From Escarpia spicata (Eukaryota > Annelida > Polychaeta > Sabellida > Siboglinidae), in NCBI GenBank assembly GCA_963995525.1, contig OZ023213.1, positions 44,655,597-44,719,596 of the forward strand: 64,000 nucleotides of DNA, in the 5' to 3' direction. The position numbers were made by a program, and so were the translations under genes. Shown piece after piece: positions 25,140-36,225 of this stretch (within the stretch, counting starts at the first letter, position 1; every line of letters begins with the position of its first letter). The notes beneath the pieces are model-generated. The model was not told where the DNA came from. It searched no databases and was given only the letters and a program-made list of their open reading frames with translations.

Positions 25140-26640
25140 GTATAACATGTATTTCGACCACGAAAATAACCGCCGTGAACGAGTTAAAAACAATGTAAGG
25201 TTATATTTGATACTGTCTTTAAAAGACTGCCATGCCAGCGCAACGTTTGTCTACTTTTTAATATCACAACTTCGTGCGATGCCATTAAAAGTGCTTTTTC
25301 ATTATGACTTTTTCGCTCTTCTTATATCTAATAATTATTCATTTTGCGATATGCTAGCTCGTTTGTGCAGTGTTTTTCTATGTTGTTTTGGAGAACTCAT
25401 CAGACAAACTGTAGCTTATTTGGACTTAACTGGATCCAACATAAATTCAAATGATTCTTAGCGTTGGAATTAATCTTCACACGGATGCGCGGTACGAATG
25501 CACACGTGTCTGTGTTGCTGTGGTCGACTTTCTTTGCCCTCTTGAAAACCACATACCGACAAATTCGGTGGGCAATAATGAATACGCAGTAAGTAAGTTA
25601 GGTTAAATGTTAGATTTTACAACCAAGATTTTAAACAAATATTCGCACTTATTTTAATAATATTTGGAAGTCAAAGAACTGGATTCACTGAGTTGAACCT
25701 GTGCAGGAAGATTGAAAATGTGGAAGAGAGGACGGGCCGACAATTCAGTGCAGCGTATCAGGGATCGCCTAAAAGGCATCCATATAAGAGGGTAAACTTA
25801 GTCTCCTAATAATTGTTCATGCAAAAATACAGTGGGGCAGCAGGAGAAAGCTTTCCACTAATCGCCAGATGGCGCCACTACGGGTTCACTTTACACTTAT
25901 GCAGCCTGCTGGAGAATCTTAAATCACCCTAAATAATTCCAATATGTGCACAACAGTTACAGTTTTCCACCAGCATAGACGTCTGAACCGGGGGAATTTG
26001 GGGAGGGGGGGCTGGGAGCTCAGCCCCCAGTATTTTAAGTGATGGTGTGGAGATAGAATTATCTCCTAATATTTAGGGAAGGTGGGTGGATTTTGGGGTG
26101 AGCTTGACGTTTTTGGTCATATTCGGGAGGGGACTGCAAATCGAGTTTTTTTTTAGAGCGTCAAGATGTTTTTATTTTGGCGAACTTACTAACTACGCTA
26201 CCGTGCCAGACAGCCAACGCACAGTACACGTACTAAATGAAATGTTAGCTGTAATCATTACTAACCCTAAGTATAATCCTTATGTACTTTAGCCATTCAT
26301 TCTAAACGTGATAACTTTCAGTGCGCTGTCGCAGTTGGATATGCACAAAATGGCAGAAAATACAGACACCTCTCTGAAGTCATCCGTGAAGTGAACGTCA
26401 CATAACGACTGGCGGCACCGTTTAACGTGAAAGGGTGATTTAGCATTCTCCTTGCATCTCGTGGGCGGTTGCAATATTTTATTTGCGACACAGACACAAT
26501 AAACTTCTCGCCTCCGGCGTGGCGGGAGTGTCATGCTTTATAAACATCCTGCATTCTTTCAACGACAGTCATTTATACATGTTGCGTTCTGTGGTGGCTA
26601 TGAATCACTGTAATGTAGTCGTTAGAAACCCGGACTCTCA
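25140..26640. other. Intergenic sequence, nothing coding recognised
   Basis: No supported exon. It contains an AGATGGCGCC motif at 25867-25876 and G-rich runs near 26000. The open frame 24961-25461 partly overlaps LINE copy A and is not supported. Confidence 0.4.
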
Positions 26641-26649
26641 ATCAAGCAA

Positions 26650-28433
26650 ATCAGCCCTTTGTTTGATCTACGGGTGGGTGTATGCTACGTTGTATTCATA
26701 CATTTTAAAGTACTGTAATGGTGGCAACTGCAGCCCGTTGGTTGTTCTACGGGTGGGTGTATGCTGCGCTGTATTTATACATTTTAAAGTACTGTAATGG
26801 TGGCAACTGCAGCCCGTTGTTTGTTCTACGGGTGGGTGTATGCTGCGTTGTATTCATACATTTTAAAGTACTGTAATGATGGCAACTGCAGCCCGTTGTT
26901 TGTTCTACGGGTGGGTGTAGGCTGCGTTGTATTTATACATTTTAAAGTACTGTAATGGTGGCAACTGCAGCTCGTTGTTTGTTCTACGGGTGGGTGTATG
27001 CTGCGTTGTATTTATACATTTTAAAGTACTGTAATGGTGGCAACTGCAGCCCGTTGTTTGTTCTACGGGTGGGTGTATGCTACGTTGTATTTATACATTT
27101 TAAAGTACTGTAATGGTGGCAACTGCAGCCCGTTGTTTGTTCTACGGGTGGGTGTATGCTACGTTATATTAATATATTTTAAAGTACTGTAATGGTGGCA
27201 ACTGCAGCCCGTTGTTTGTTCCACGGGTGGATGTATGCTGCGTTGTATTAATACATTTTAAAGTACTGTAATGGTGGCAACTGCAGTCCGTTGTTTGTTC
27301 TACGGGTGGGTGTATGCTAGGTTATATTAATACATTTTAAAGTACTGTAATGGTGGCAACTGCAGCCCGTTGTTTGTTCCACGGGTGGATGTATGCTGCG
27401 TTGTATTAATACATTTTAAAGTACTGTAATGGTGGCAACTGCTGCCCGTTGTTTGTTCTACGGGTGGGTGTATGCTACGTTGTATTAATACATTTTAAAG
27501 TACTGTAATGGTGGCAACTGCAGCCCGTTGTTTGTTCCACGGGTGGGTGTATGCTGCGTTGTATTAATACATTTTAAAGTACTGTAATGGTGGCAACTGC
27601 AGTCCGTTGTTTGTTCTACGGGTGGGTGTATGCTGCGTTGTATTTATACATTTTAAAGTACTGTAATGGTGGCAACTGCAGCCCGTTGTTTGTTCTACGG
27701 GTGGGTGTATGCTGCGTTGTATTAATACATTTTAAAGTACTGTAATGGTGGCAACTGCAGCCCGTTGTTTGTTGTACTGGTGGGTGTACGCTACGTTGTA
27801 TTAATACATTTTAAAGTACTGTAATGGTGGCAACTGCAGCCCGTTGTTTGTTCCACGGGTGGGTGTATGCTGCGTTGTATTAATACATTTTAAAGTACTG
27901 TAATGGTGGCAACTGCAGTCCGTTGTTTGTTGTACGGGTGGGTGTGTGCTGCGTTGTATTAATACATTTTAAAGTACTGTAATGGTGACAACTGCAGTCC
28001 GTTGTTTGTTCCACGGGTGGGTGTATGCTGCGTTGTATTAATACATTTTAAAGTACTGTAATGGTGGCAACTGCAGTCCGTTGTTTGTTCCACGGGTGGG
28101 TGTATGCTGCGTTGTATTAATACATTTTAAAGTACTGTAATGGTGGCAACTGCAGTCCGTTGTTTGTTCCACGGGTGGGTGTATGCTGCGTTGTATTAAT
28201 ACATTTTAAAGTACTGTTATGGTGGCAACTGCAGCCCGTTGTTTGTTCTACTGGTGGGTGTACGCTAGGTTATATTAATACATTTTAAAGTACTGTAATG
28301 GTGGCAACTGCAGTCCGTTGTTTGTTCCACGGGTGGGTGTATGCTGCGTTGTATTAATACATTTTAAAGTACTGTAATGGTGGCAACTGCTGCCCGTTGT
28401 TTGTTCTACGGGTGGGTGTATACTACGTGATAT
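26650..28433 (+). repeat. 79-bp satellite, about 22 copies
   Basis: A head-to-tail array with a constant period of 79 bases. Each unit has GTTTGTTCTACGGGTGGGTG, then GTATTAATAC (a perfect 10-base palindrome, with GTATTTATAC in some units), ATTTTAAAGTACTGTAATGG and TGGCAACTGCAG. Variants such as TTCCACGGG, TTGTACTGG and TGACAACTGC recur in several units, indicating higher-order spread by unequal exchange. Confidence 0.96.
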
Positions 28434-28439
28434 CAATAC

Positions 28440-29455
28440 GGTAACTCTGGGGCCGTCTGGCTGAATCCCGCCCTGGGTGTTGGGGTTCACTCAACTCTTT
28501 ACACATTCATTCGCTTCCTTTGACAAGTAGCCTCTGATCTACCAAATGGCGATATATAAAAATGCAAAGGTAATTAACTAGAATGACATATTACGTTTAG
28601 CCGATTGTGTTTTCACCTACCGGAGAAAGATAGAAACTGGGCGAACTGAATGTGAGCAATTCTCCAGATGGCGCCACTGTAACCAAGCTAAATCAAAATA
28701 CTATAACGGGCCCTTGCTTTGTTGCTCTGTGGGGGGGGGGGGGGCGTATGGTATTCGGAAATAATCAAGGCAACAAAAAACAACCCGAACATCGACTCAA
28801 GTGTGCACGTGTTTGTTATTACAACAGTCTAAGTGCTTACGCAATCACATGTGTTATGATCTACTTTATATAATACCATACATTTATAATATGCAGTGTA
28901 TCGAGGTTAACAGTATAATCGAAGGTGCTAACGGAATCAAATTTAGTTAATTTAAAATACATATAATTTTTTTACATAAAAAGGATATGTTTATAAGAGT
29001 TATAAGAGGATATATTAAATAAATAAGTGTAATACAACAGTTTTACAAACAACTAAATTAAGCTGATATATTAAATAACCAGTAAAATTCAATATAAACA
29101 AGTTCAGATTAATAAATATGTTAAATATATAAAACGTCCTAGTCATCAACATTTTACTTCTACAGACTATCTAGGTACGACGTCACCGAGTCTGACCAAC
29201 GCCCTAAAGGCGCTACTGGGGTCAGTCTACAGTTAGTTTTCCCATTGGTTGCCATGTTAGCGTTTTGTATGATTATATGAAAACGTGACCTACAAAAAAT
29301 CTTAAACTTCTTGCCTGCTGTTATCATTATCTCATTGACATGCTGGTCGAGTTTAGTCAAAATTTAATATTTCTAGTTCTCGTAAAATGCCTGTATGTAT
29401 GTCACCCGTCAATATTTACGAATGGGTGCAGGCAGTACTCCGCCTAGAGAGTAAA
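28440..29455. other. Flank between satellite and TIR element, nothing coding recognised
   Basis: A run of about 14 G near 28729-28744, an AGATGGCGCC motif at 28666-28675, and AT-rich sequence to 29150. No exon or transposon recognised. Confidence 0.4.
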
Positions 29456-29500
29456 ATATAGTACAGCGGCTAAGAGGCACACATTTGACGAATTGTGCAC

Positions 29501-29600
29501 TTTTTGACAAAAGCATGAAAATTGGCACACATGTAGTTTATGATATATATATATATATATATCATAAACTACATGTGTGCCAATTTTCATGCTTTTGTCA

Positions 29601-29604
<4 letters not shown>
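29501..29604. repeat. Perfect 104-bp palindrome in the left end of TIR element 1
   Basis: Bases 29501-29552 and 29553-29604 are perfect reverse complements with no loop, centred on an AT dinucleotide run. The arm is the same block (TTTGACAAAAGCATGAAAAT...TTTATGAT) found once, diverged, in the right end at about 34748-34795. The left end therefore carries an extra inverted copy. Confidence 0.95.
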
Positions 29605-29634
<30 letters not shown>

Positions 29635-29944
29635 TATAAAGCTAGGTACCCTTCGTCATCGACATGGTTTCTAGCTGCCATTTTGATTTTTAAAATGACC
29701 GCCATGGAAATCCATTATCCATGTTTCTCGGCATCTGAACAACATAGAAACACGTTCTTGGTGTCTAAACCGTCATTTTTTTGGGTCAAGGAATTCACTT
29801 CTGCCACATTCCGTATCCTCAGATGACCGCCATATTAGAATTCAAGATGGTCGCCATGGAAATCTATTAACCACGTTGCTCAGCTTCTAAGTAACATAGA
29901 AACATGTTCTTGGTATCTAAACCATCATTTTCAGGGTCAAGGAA

Positions 29945-30133
29945 TTAATTTCTGCACCCACAGTGCATTAGGTCATAGCACGACATTGATGCCTCTGGTA
30001 GGTCAGTCCAGAATGGTTTCCATCCTGTGTCACTTGTACTCCAACCCCCGTGTCCCAGACTTGGCAGTTGGGGAGCTGGCACACTAGCTTTGTGACCACA
30101 TATATCCGGCCTGGTACACAGCCCGTCTGACAT
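29945..30133 (-). pseudogene. Fragment of transposon-associated protein (W-K-x-W-T-x-L-P-E-A-S motif)
   Basis: About 60 residues including ICGHKASVPAPQLPSLGHGG, then W-S-T-S-D-T-G-W-K-P-F-W-T and LPEASMSCYDLMHCGCRN. The pattern of a tryptophan-rich motif followed by a cysteine-rich tail (CGC...) is one I associate with large uncharacterised proteins repeated in many invertebrate genomes. A related block is at 36226-36417. Only this C-terminal piece remains. Confidence 0.6.
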
Positions 30134-31517
30134 GCTAAAAGAGATTATTTCCTTGACCCTGACAACGTTGGTTTAGACGCAAAAAAAATCATGTTTCTAT
30201 GTTGCTTAGAAATTGGGCGACTTAGTTAATATATTTCCATGGCGGCAATTTTGAATTTAAATATGGCGGTCATCTGAGGATATGGCATGTGGTAGAAATG
30301 GATTCCTTGACCCTGAAAATGATGGTTTAGACACCAAGAATATGTTTCTATGTTGCTTAGATGTTGAGCGACTTGGTTAATAAATTTCCATGGCGGCCAT
30401 CTTCAATTCCAATATGGCGGTAATCTGAGGATACGGCCTGTGGCAGAAATGAATTCCCTGACCCTAAAAATTACGGCTTACACACCAAGAACGTGTTTCT
30501 ATGGTGTTTAGATGCCGAGAAACTTGGGTAATAATGATAATAAATAACTTCTAACGCGCCTATATCCTCAGACAATCCGAGCTCAGTGGCGCACCAAAAC
30601 CAAAGGATTAAGCATACTCGTACTCGTGTGCTAGGCGAAAGTTGTCAACAAATGGATGGATGTGCTAGGAAGCTAGGGAGGATAGGCGATATTGAAAATA
30701 TAGGTTTTGAGGTGACGACGAAATGTAACCATAATTTTCTGCTGATATAACATTAACGGGAAGCGAATACCATATAGTTGGCGCGGCAACTGAAAAAGCT
30801 CGAGTTCCAGCCTTTGTCTTAACTTTAGGAACAGATAGTAACTTCGAACTAGACGACCGAAGTTGTCTGGCTTGTCTAGCTGGTGTGAGCATTGAGTGTA
30901 ATTAACTAGGCTGTTTGGATGAAAGGGCTTGGTAGGTGATTGTGCAGATCTTAAACATAATGCAATATCGCACGGGGAGTCAATGCAGTGATTTTAGAAG
31001 TGGCTCTGAGCGGGAGAATCGAGGAGATTGTGTGACTACCCTTGCTAAACTATTTTGGACACGTTGTAGTTTTGCAATATCCTTGATAGCAATATTATGA
31101 AGGAGGGAATTGCAGTAATCTAATCTGCTGCTAACAAGAGCTGTTGCGATAGTCTTAGCGACAGAAAGCGACATATGTCGGCGAATGCGGCGAAGGTCAC
31201 GGATATGATAAAAACAGCAACGACACGTTTGGGATATGTGTTGTCTGAAATTGAAGTCGCAATCAAAGGTCACTCCTAGATTCCGTAGTGATGCTGCTGG
31301 TGTGATATTTTGACTCAGGATGCATGTTGGAAAAAAATCATTAAGTTTACCTCGCTGCATTGGAGTACCAATGATGAGGAATTCAGTTTTGTCTGCATTT
31401 AACTTTAATTTGCTATCGGTCATCCATGAGAAAACATCTTGGAGACAATCGTTGAGTCGGTTTAGGGAGTGACTTGTATCGGGCGTGGCCAAGGAAATGT
31501 AGATATGTGTGTCATCT

Positions 31518-34508
31518 ATTTAAACTAGATTCGCAGGGGGGATTCACAGAGAAGCCTGAAACTGGAGGCATAGATAAAGACAGCAGAAATAAATCGGCAA
31601 AGAACAGCCTGGAAAACTGTTCTGAATCAGGATATAAATGCATTTGTTTAAATGCAAGGAACATAGTAAACAAAAGAAGTGAACTAAACATTATGGTAGA
31701 AGATATTGACCCTCACATAATAGGTATAACCGAATCGTGGGCCACCACTGATATATCAGATGCCGAATTGGGACTAACAGGATATGTAATGTTTAGGAAA
31801 GATAGAATAGGAAGAAAGGGAGGTGGAGTTATTTTATATATTAAAGAATCTATCCAGGCTTATGAAATAAAATTAGAAAGAGAAACAGATTGCGAAGAAG
31901 CTGTTTGGTGTAACATAGTTACAGGAAACTCAACGTTAACAGTTGGGTTAGTTTATCGAAGTCCAAACATAAGCATAGAAGAGAATGAAAAAATACAAAA
32001 CGCTATAAGGGAAGTAAGCAAACGGAACTGTATTATTATGGGGGACTTTAACCATGGGCATATACAATGGAAATCTCTACAGAGTATGGGGAGTGAGGAC
32101 CACAAGTTTTTAGTTTTAGTACAAGATAGTTTCCTTTCTCAACATGTGCTAGAACCAACCAGGGGAGAGAATGTGTTAGACTTAGTTTTGTCCTCACAGA
32201 AAGAATTAGTTGACAATGTCAAGATATGTGAGCCACTGGGGAGTAGTGATCACAACCAGATACATTTTACCATCAAAGTAAAATCAGAAAGGAATAGTAA
32301 AAAGCAGTATAGGAGAAATTTCCACAAAGGAAGGTATAAGGACATGAGGAAATATTTAGCAAAGATAGACTGGAATAACACACTGAAGAATAAGACAGCA
32401 ACCGAATGCTGGAATATCTTAAATAGTGAAATTAAGTGCATAGTCGATAAATTTGTACCTTTCAAAAAACAAGGGAAACGGTCTAAAAAGAAACACTTAT
32501 CGAAAGAAGCCATTAGAAAAATTAAGTATAAACAAATGATGTGGAAGTCATATAGATGTACTGGAAATGATGAAGACTACAACATTTATAAAGAAGCACT
32601 TAATCAAGCTACAGCTGAAATTAGAAATTCAAAGAGAAGCTATGAAACAAAATTAGCTAGTAATATAAAACATGACAGTAAGAGTTTTTATGCGTATATT
32701 CGAAGCAAACAGAAAGTTCAAGATAAGGTCGGTCCTCTAGAAGATAGTGCTGGAAATACAATATCAGAGGGATTCTTAATGGCAGAAGACCTGAATGAGT
32801 ATTTTAGTTCAGTGTTTACCAGGGAAGATATTAGTTCACTGCCAGTACCAGAGGCTAAGTTCAAGGGGGCAGATTCAGACTATTTAGGACAGTTAGTTGT
32901 AACCTCGGAAATGGTAGCTAAGAAAATAAGGGCTATGAAGGATAATAAATCACCTGGAGTGGACGGGATTCCGCCCAAACTACTATTGGAAATTGTAGAA
33001 CAAATTAGCGCACCGCTTGCAACAGTTTTCAATTTGTCATTAGAAGAGGGAGTGGTTCCTTTAGAATGGAAAGAGGCAAACATTATACCGTTATTTAAAA
33101 AAGGTTCGAGAAACAAGTCAGAGAACTATAGACCAGTGAGTTTAACATCAGTGATTTGCAAATTATTAGAAAGACTAATTAAAGATCACATGGTGGATTT
33201 TCTTGTTAAACATAACTTGATAAACCCATCTCAACATGGGTTTTTAAAAGCGAGGTCATGCTTAACAAATATGTTATGTTTTTTGGAAGACATCACTAGG
33301 TGGGTAGATGAGGGATCACCAGTAGATATCATCTATTTAGATTTTCAAAAAGCTTTCGACAAAGTACCACATCAAAGATTACTCCTTAAGCTAAAGGCCC
33401 ATGGCATAGGAAATGGTATAATAAACTGGATAGAAAAATGGCTGAATGACAGAAGACAACGTGTAGTAGTTGATGGGGAGGCTTCAAACTGGAAATCGGT
33501 ATTGAGTGGGGTACCACAGGGATCAGTACTAGGACCTATATTATTCTTAATATATATCAACGATTTGGACGATGATATAACAAGCAAGGTGTTAAAATTT
33601 GCGGATGATACAAAAGTGTTTAGAAGGATTAAAAGTGATGGAGACAGACAACATTTACAAGATGATCTTGATAGGTTGATCAAATGGTCTGAAAAGTGGC
33701 AAATGCTGTTCAATTTTGGGAAATGTAAATGCCTCCACACAGGTCATGGGAATGAAGAGGTAAAATATAAAATGGGAGGTACTGTTCTAAGTACTACTGT
33801 AAAAGAAAAGGACTTAGGGTTAACCATTAGTGCTGATATGAAGGTTTCAGAGCAGTGCGGAATTGCAGCGTCAAAGGGAAATCAAATCCTTGGATTAATT
33901 AGGCGAAATATAGCGTATAAGAAAAAAGAATTAATAGTACCGCTGTACAAAACAATAGTGAGGCCTCATTTAGAATATTGTATACAAGCATGGAGGCCAT
34001 ATCGCAAGAAGGACATAGATATGCTAGAAAGAGTACAGAGGAGAGCGACTAAAATGATACAAAATCTGAGGGATCTTAGTTACGAAATACGCCTAAAAGA
34101 ATGTGGTTTAACAACACTAGAGACCAGGAGATTGAGAGGAGATCACATAAAAGTGTTTAAAATATTGAATGGTTATGAAAATATTGATAGAAACATTTTT
34201 TTCTCAGTTAAGAAAGATAGAAGGACCAGAGGACATGAAGCTACATTAGTAAAGGAGCAGTGTAGATTAGATATAAGAAAGTTCTCATTCTCACAAAGGA
34301 CTGTAAATGAATGGAACAGATTATCTCCTGATTGTGTTGGTGCTAGTAGCGTGAATATGTTTAAAAATAAAATCGACACACACCTTAAAAAGGCGGGATA
34401 CATGTAGATAAAAAGTATTGGACTCTCGATAAGCCAAAAGGCTTCCTTGTCCAACTGCCATCCAGAGTAATTTTCTGGATGGCAATCTTGTTAAATCTTG
34501 TTAAATCT
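31518..34508 (+). mobile_element. CR1-like LINE with nearly intact ORF2, inserted in the YADD box of an L2-like LINE
   Basis: Left junction GTCATCT|ATTTAAA and right junction TTAAATCT|GCATAAAGG; removing the insert restores the minus-strand RT reading HLYADDTHIY. The 4-base ATCT present at both junctions is the likely target duplication, although it also resembles the tail. The 3' end carries a hairpin-like block (AACTGCCATCCAGAGTAA and GGATGGCAATCTTG) and a tandem CTTGTTAAAT tail, as expected of CR1-group LINEs. The element is truncated just upstream of the endonuclease: no ORF1 and no 5' UTR. Confidence 0.9.
31519..34407 (+). CDS. LINE ORF2: AP endonuclease plus reverse transcriptase (CR1-like)
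   Basis: About 960 codons without a stop, ending TAG at 34405-34407. The frame is open through the 5' junction; the first ATG inside the element is at 31693. Endonuclease motifs: ICLNARNIVNKRSELN, GITESW (31729), RKGGGVILYI, IIMGDFNHGHIQW (32038) and SSDHNQI (32241). RT motifs: NYRPVSLTSVICKLLERL, YLDFQKAFDKVPHQRLL, SGVPQGSVLGPILFLIYIND (about 33505) and KFADDTKVF (33595-33621). The C-terminal part has RPHLEYCIQAWRPYRKKDI, RVQRRATKMIQ and TTLETRRLRGDHIKVFKILN. All catalytic residues look intact, so RT and endonuclease may still be functional, but the copy lacks its promoter end. Confidence 0.93.
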   Translation, partial: FKLDSQGGFTEKPETGGIDKDSRNKSAKNSLENCSESGYKCICLNARNIVNKRSELNIMVEDIDPHIIGITESWATTDISDAELGLTGYVMFRKDRIGRKGGGVILYIKESIQAYEIKLERETDCEEAVWCNIVTGNSTLTVGLVYRSPNISIEENEKIQNAIREVSKRNCIIMGDFNHGHIQWKSLQSMGSEDHKFLVLVQDSFLSQHVLEPTRGENVLDLVLSSQKELVDNVKICEPLGSSDHNQIHFTIKVKSERNSKKQYRRNFHKGRYKDMRKYLAKIDWNNTLKNKTATECWNILNSEIKCIVDKFVPFKKQGKRSKKKHLSKEAIRKIKYKQMMWKSYRCTGNDEDYNIYKEALNQATAEIRNSKRSYETKLASNIKHDSKSFYAYIRSKQKVQDKVGPLEDSAGNTISEGFLMAEDLNEYFSSVFTREDISSLPVPEAKFKGADSDYLGQLVVTSEMVAKKIRAMKDNKSPGVDGIPPKLLLEIVEQISAPLATVFNLSLEEGVVPLEWKEANIIPLFKKGSRNKSENYRPVSLTSVICKLLERLIKDHMVDFLVKHNLINPSQHGFLKARSCLTNMLCFLEDITRWVDEGSPVDIIYLDFQKAFDKVPHQRLLLKLKAHGIGNGIINWIEKWLNDRRQRVVVDGEASNWKSVLSGVPQGSVLGPILFLIYINDLDDDITSKVLKFADDTKVFRRIKSDGDRQHLQDDLDRLIKWSEKWQMLFNFGKCKCLHTGHGNEEVKYKMGGTVLSTTVKEKDLGLTISADMKVSEQCGIAASKGNQILGLIRRNIAYKKKELIVPLYKTIVRPHLEYCIQAWRPYRKKDIDMLERVQRRATKMIQNLRDLSYEIRLKECGLTTLETRRLRGDHIKVFKILNGYENIDRNIFFSVKKDRRTRGHEATLVKEQCRLDIRKFSFSQRTVNEWNRLSPDCVGASSVNMFKNKIDTHLKKAGYM

Positions 34509-34829
34509 GCATAAAGGTGATGATCCAAGTTATGACTTTGGATTAAGAGCTGAGTGGCGTAGTGTAGAGAGTGAAAAGCAAAGGCCCAAGAACGGAACCT
34601 TGGGGAATGCCACATGAAGTGGGGAGTGAGGTTGAAAAGTAATTATCTATCTTTATACAATGGATATCCTTGGCAGCCATTTAAAAAATAAATATGGCGG
34701 CTAGATACCATTTCGATGGCGATGGGTATCTAGCTTTATATGAATATATACATCATAAACTACTTGTGTGCCAATTTTCATATGTTTGTCAAAACGTGCA
34801 CAGTCATATCCCTTAGCCGCTGTACGAAT

Positions 34830-35090
34830 ACCCCAATTGCTGCCAAATATCCTTCCGCTTAGTAAAATCAGCTAAAATACACCATTTTATTGTCAACAGC
34901 TTCTACAATCACACCTGAAAATCTGATTACTCAAATGCACTTATGTCAGAGCATGTAAATTTTGTAAAAAATTAATTTCTCAAAAATATACTGCCCTTTT
35001 TCGTCTAACTGGGGCATGATCCTACTCGCGTGTACACAAATGACCGGCTTAGTCCTGTTTTAGTGGGGCGGCACAGCAAACCAATTGTGC
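34830..35090. other. Spacer between the two TIR elements
   Basis: AT-rich sequence of about 260 bases. No gene or repeat supported. Confidence 0.4.
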
Positions 35091-35394
35091 ATTTTGTGAT
35101 AAAAGCACCAAATTTGGCACACATGTAGACTCTTACATTATGAACAGATCTGGTTATTGAGCCGTCACAGATTTGGCATCTAGCGGCTGTAGCAGCCATT
35201 TTCCAAAATGGCCGCCAGCGGGTTGACATTGGAGGTTAATTCACTTATAAAAGACCAAGAGTGGTTATGAAAGAGGTAATTATTTGATTTTACCAAAACA
35301 AATAAGTCAACTTGGATTAATATGTCCAATTAGATACATGATACAGTTGGATTCTAAATGGAAGTCAATGATGAAAGATCAATGACTGGCTTGG

Positions 35395-35512
35395 CGCATA
35401 CTAGTACTACTAATGGTAGTATTAGTAGTAATAGTACTAGTGGTGGTGGTGGTAGTAGTAGTATTAATAGTAGTAACACCTGTAGTAGTAGTAGCAGTAG
35501 TCGTTGTAGAAG
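35395..35512 (+). repeat. (TAG)n trinucleotide run inside the left TIR
   Basis: Imperfect AGT/TAG repeats. The mirror copy is at about 38010-38075 in the right TIR, in inverted orientation. Confidence 0.85.
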
Positions 35513-36039
35513 AAGTGAAATATGCACATTGGCGGACATTTTACAAAACGGCGTTTAGACAATTGAATCGGAATTAATTGGTGTTCAGAACTGCCATCTC
35601 CAGAGAAACCAGATGACTTCTAATGGGGTCAATTGGCATTATTTTATTAGTATTTAATGACATAAAAAGCAGCACGTATTTGCAGAATGAGTCTCACTTT
35701 TATTTATACATTTTATGCTTTCTGAAATTGCAAGCCAGACTGTTGTATAGCTGAACACCGACGTTATTTAGGCCTAATACCATTATGACCATATAAAACG
35801 AGTATGTTTGAAAACTAAAGTCACAAAAACTACAAATTATTAAAGAACACGGTTGAAATTGAAAGGGCCATTTAACAAACATAGACATATTTAACACAAA
35901 TACATGTTGAAATTTTGTATGGCGGATAGTTCATATAAAATGTCACATACAGTTCTCTTCTGCTCCTGTGTCACCAGGGTTGTTGCCACAGTTCCCTTCA
36001 GTGGTCATGAACAAAATTTTGTGTGCACCCCTTCATACA

Positions 36040-36152
36040 CCTGCACGCATGCATCTGCATGCACGCACGCACACATGCACACACGCACGCACACATGCAC
36101 ACACGCACGCACACATGCACACACGCACTCACGCACGCGCACACATACACAC
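36040..36152 (+). repeat. CA-rich minisatellite (ACACGCACGCACACATGCAC)n
   Basis: About five copies of a 20-base CA/CG unit inside TIR element 2. Three overlapping frames through it are artefacts. Confidence 0.9.
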
Positions 36153-36225
36153 AGAGCTGTGTATTCAAGTGCAGCCTTTTTGCACTAGCAACGCTTTACA
36201 CAACTCTTCTTGAACTTGCATGAGA

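Larger units (their letters stand above)
30534..34655 (-). mobile_element. L2-like LINE (5'-truncated, minus strand) nested in TIR element 1 and itself interrupted
   Basis: On the minus strand the element starts at about 34655 inside RT (CGIPQGSVLGPLLFTLY, about 34620), reaches HHLYAD at about 34512, is interrupted by the CR1-like LINE, and resumes at 31517 with DTHIYISLATPDTSHSLNRL. It then gives the thumb region (SRLDYCNSLLHN; KLQRVQNSLARVVTQSPRFS), the C-terminal region (30665-30892) and a 3' tail (GAGCTCGGATTGTCTGAGGA, GGCGCG, then a TTATTATCATTATTA run) ending near 30534. Both flanks continue TIR element 1 sequence. A stop and small lesions in the C-terminal half suggest it was already inactive. 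Confidence 0.82.
29461..34826. mobile_element. TIR DNA element 1 (outer shell of a three-level nest)
   Basis: The ends are inverted copies: GTACAGCGGCTAAG at 29461 matches CTTAGCCGCTGTAC ending at 34826. Inside each end lie the shared blocks AAAATTGGCACACA-TGTAGTTTATGAT and TTCATATAAAGCTAGGTA-CC with ATGGCGGC-type sequence. The inner parts of the ends are arrays of about 150-170-bp subrepeats in opposite orientation (29640-29960 versus 30130-30530). At 29945-30133 the minus strand encodes GWSTSDTGWKPFWTDLPEAS followed by CYDLMHCGCRN, a piece of the uncharacterised protein also found in TIR element 2. About 4.1 kb of nested LINE DNA (about 30534-34655) interrupts its right part, so the element itself was about 1.2 kb. 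Confidence 0.75.

Noticed and set aside
26650..28433. A CRISPR-like array
   Set aside because: The units are contiguous without unique spacers and the genome is eukaryotic; it is a satellite.
31474..31517. The first 15 codons of the long LINE frame as part of its protein
   Set aside because: They lie in the flanking L2-like LINE, upstream of the insertion junction at 31518, and are open by chance.
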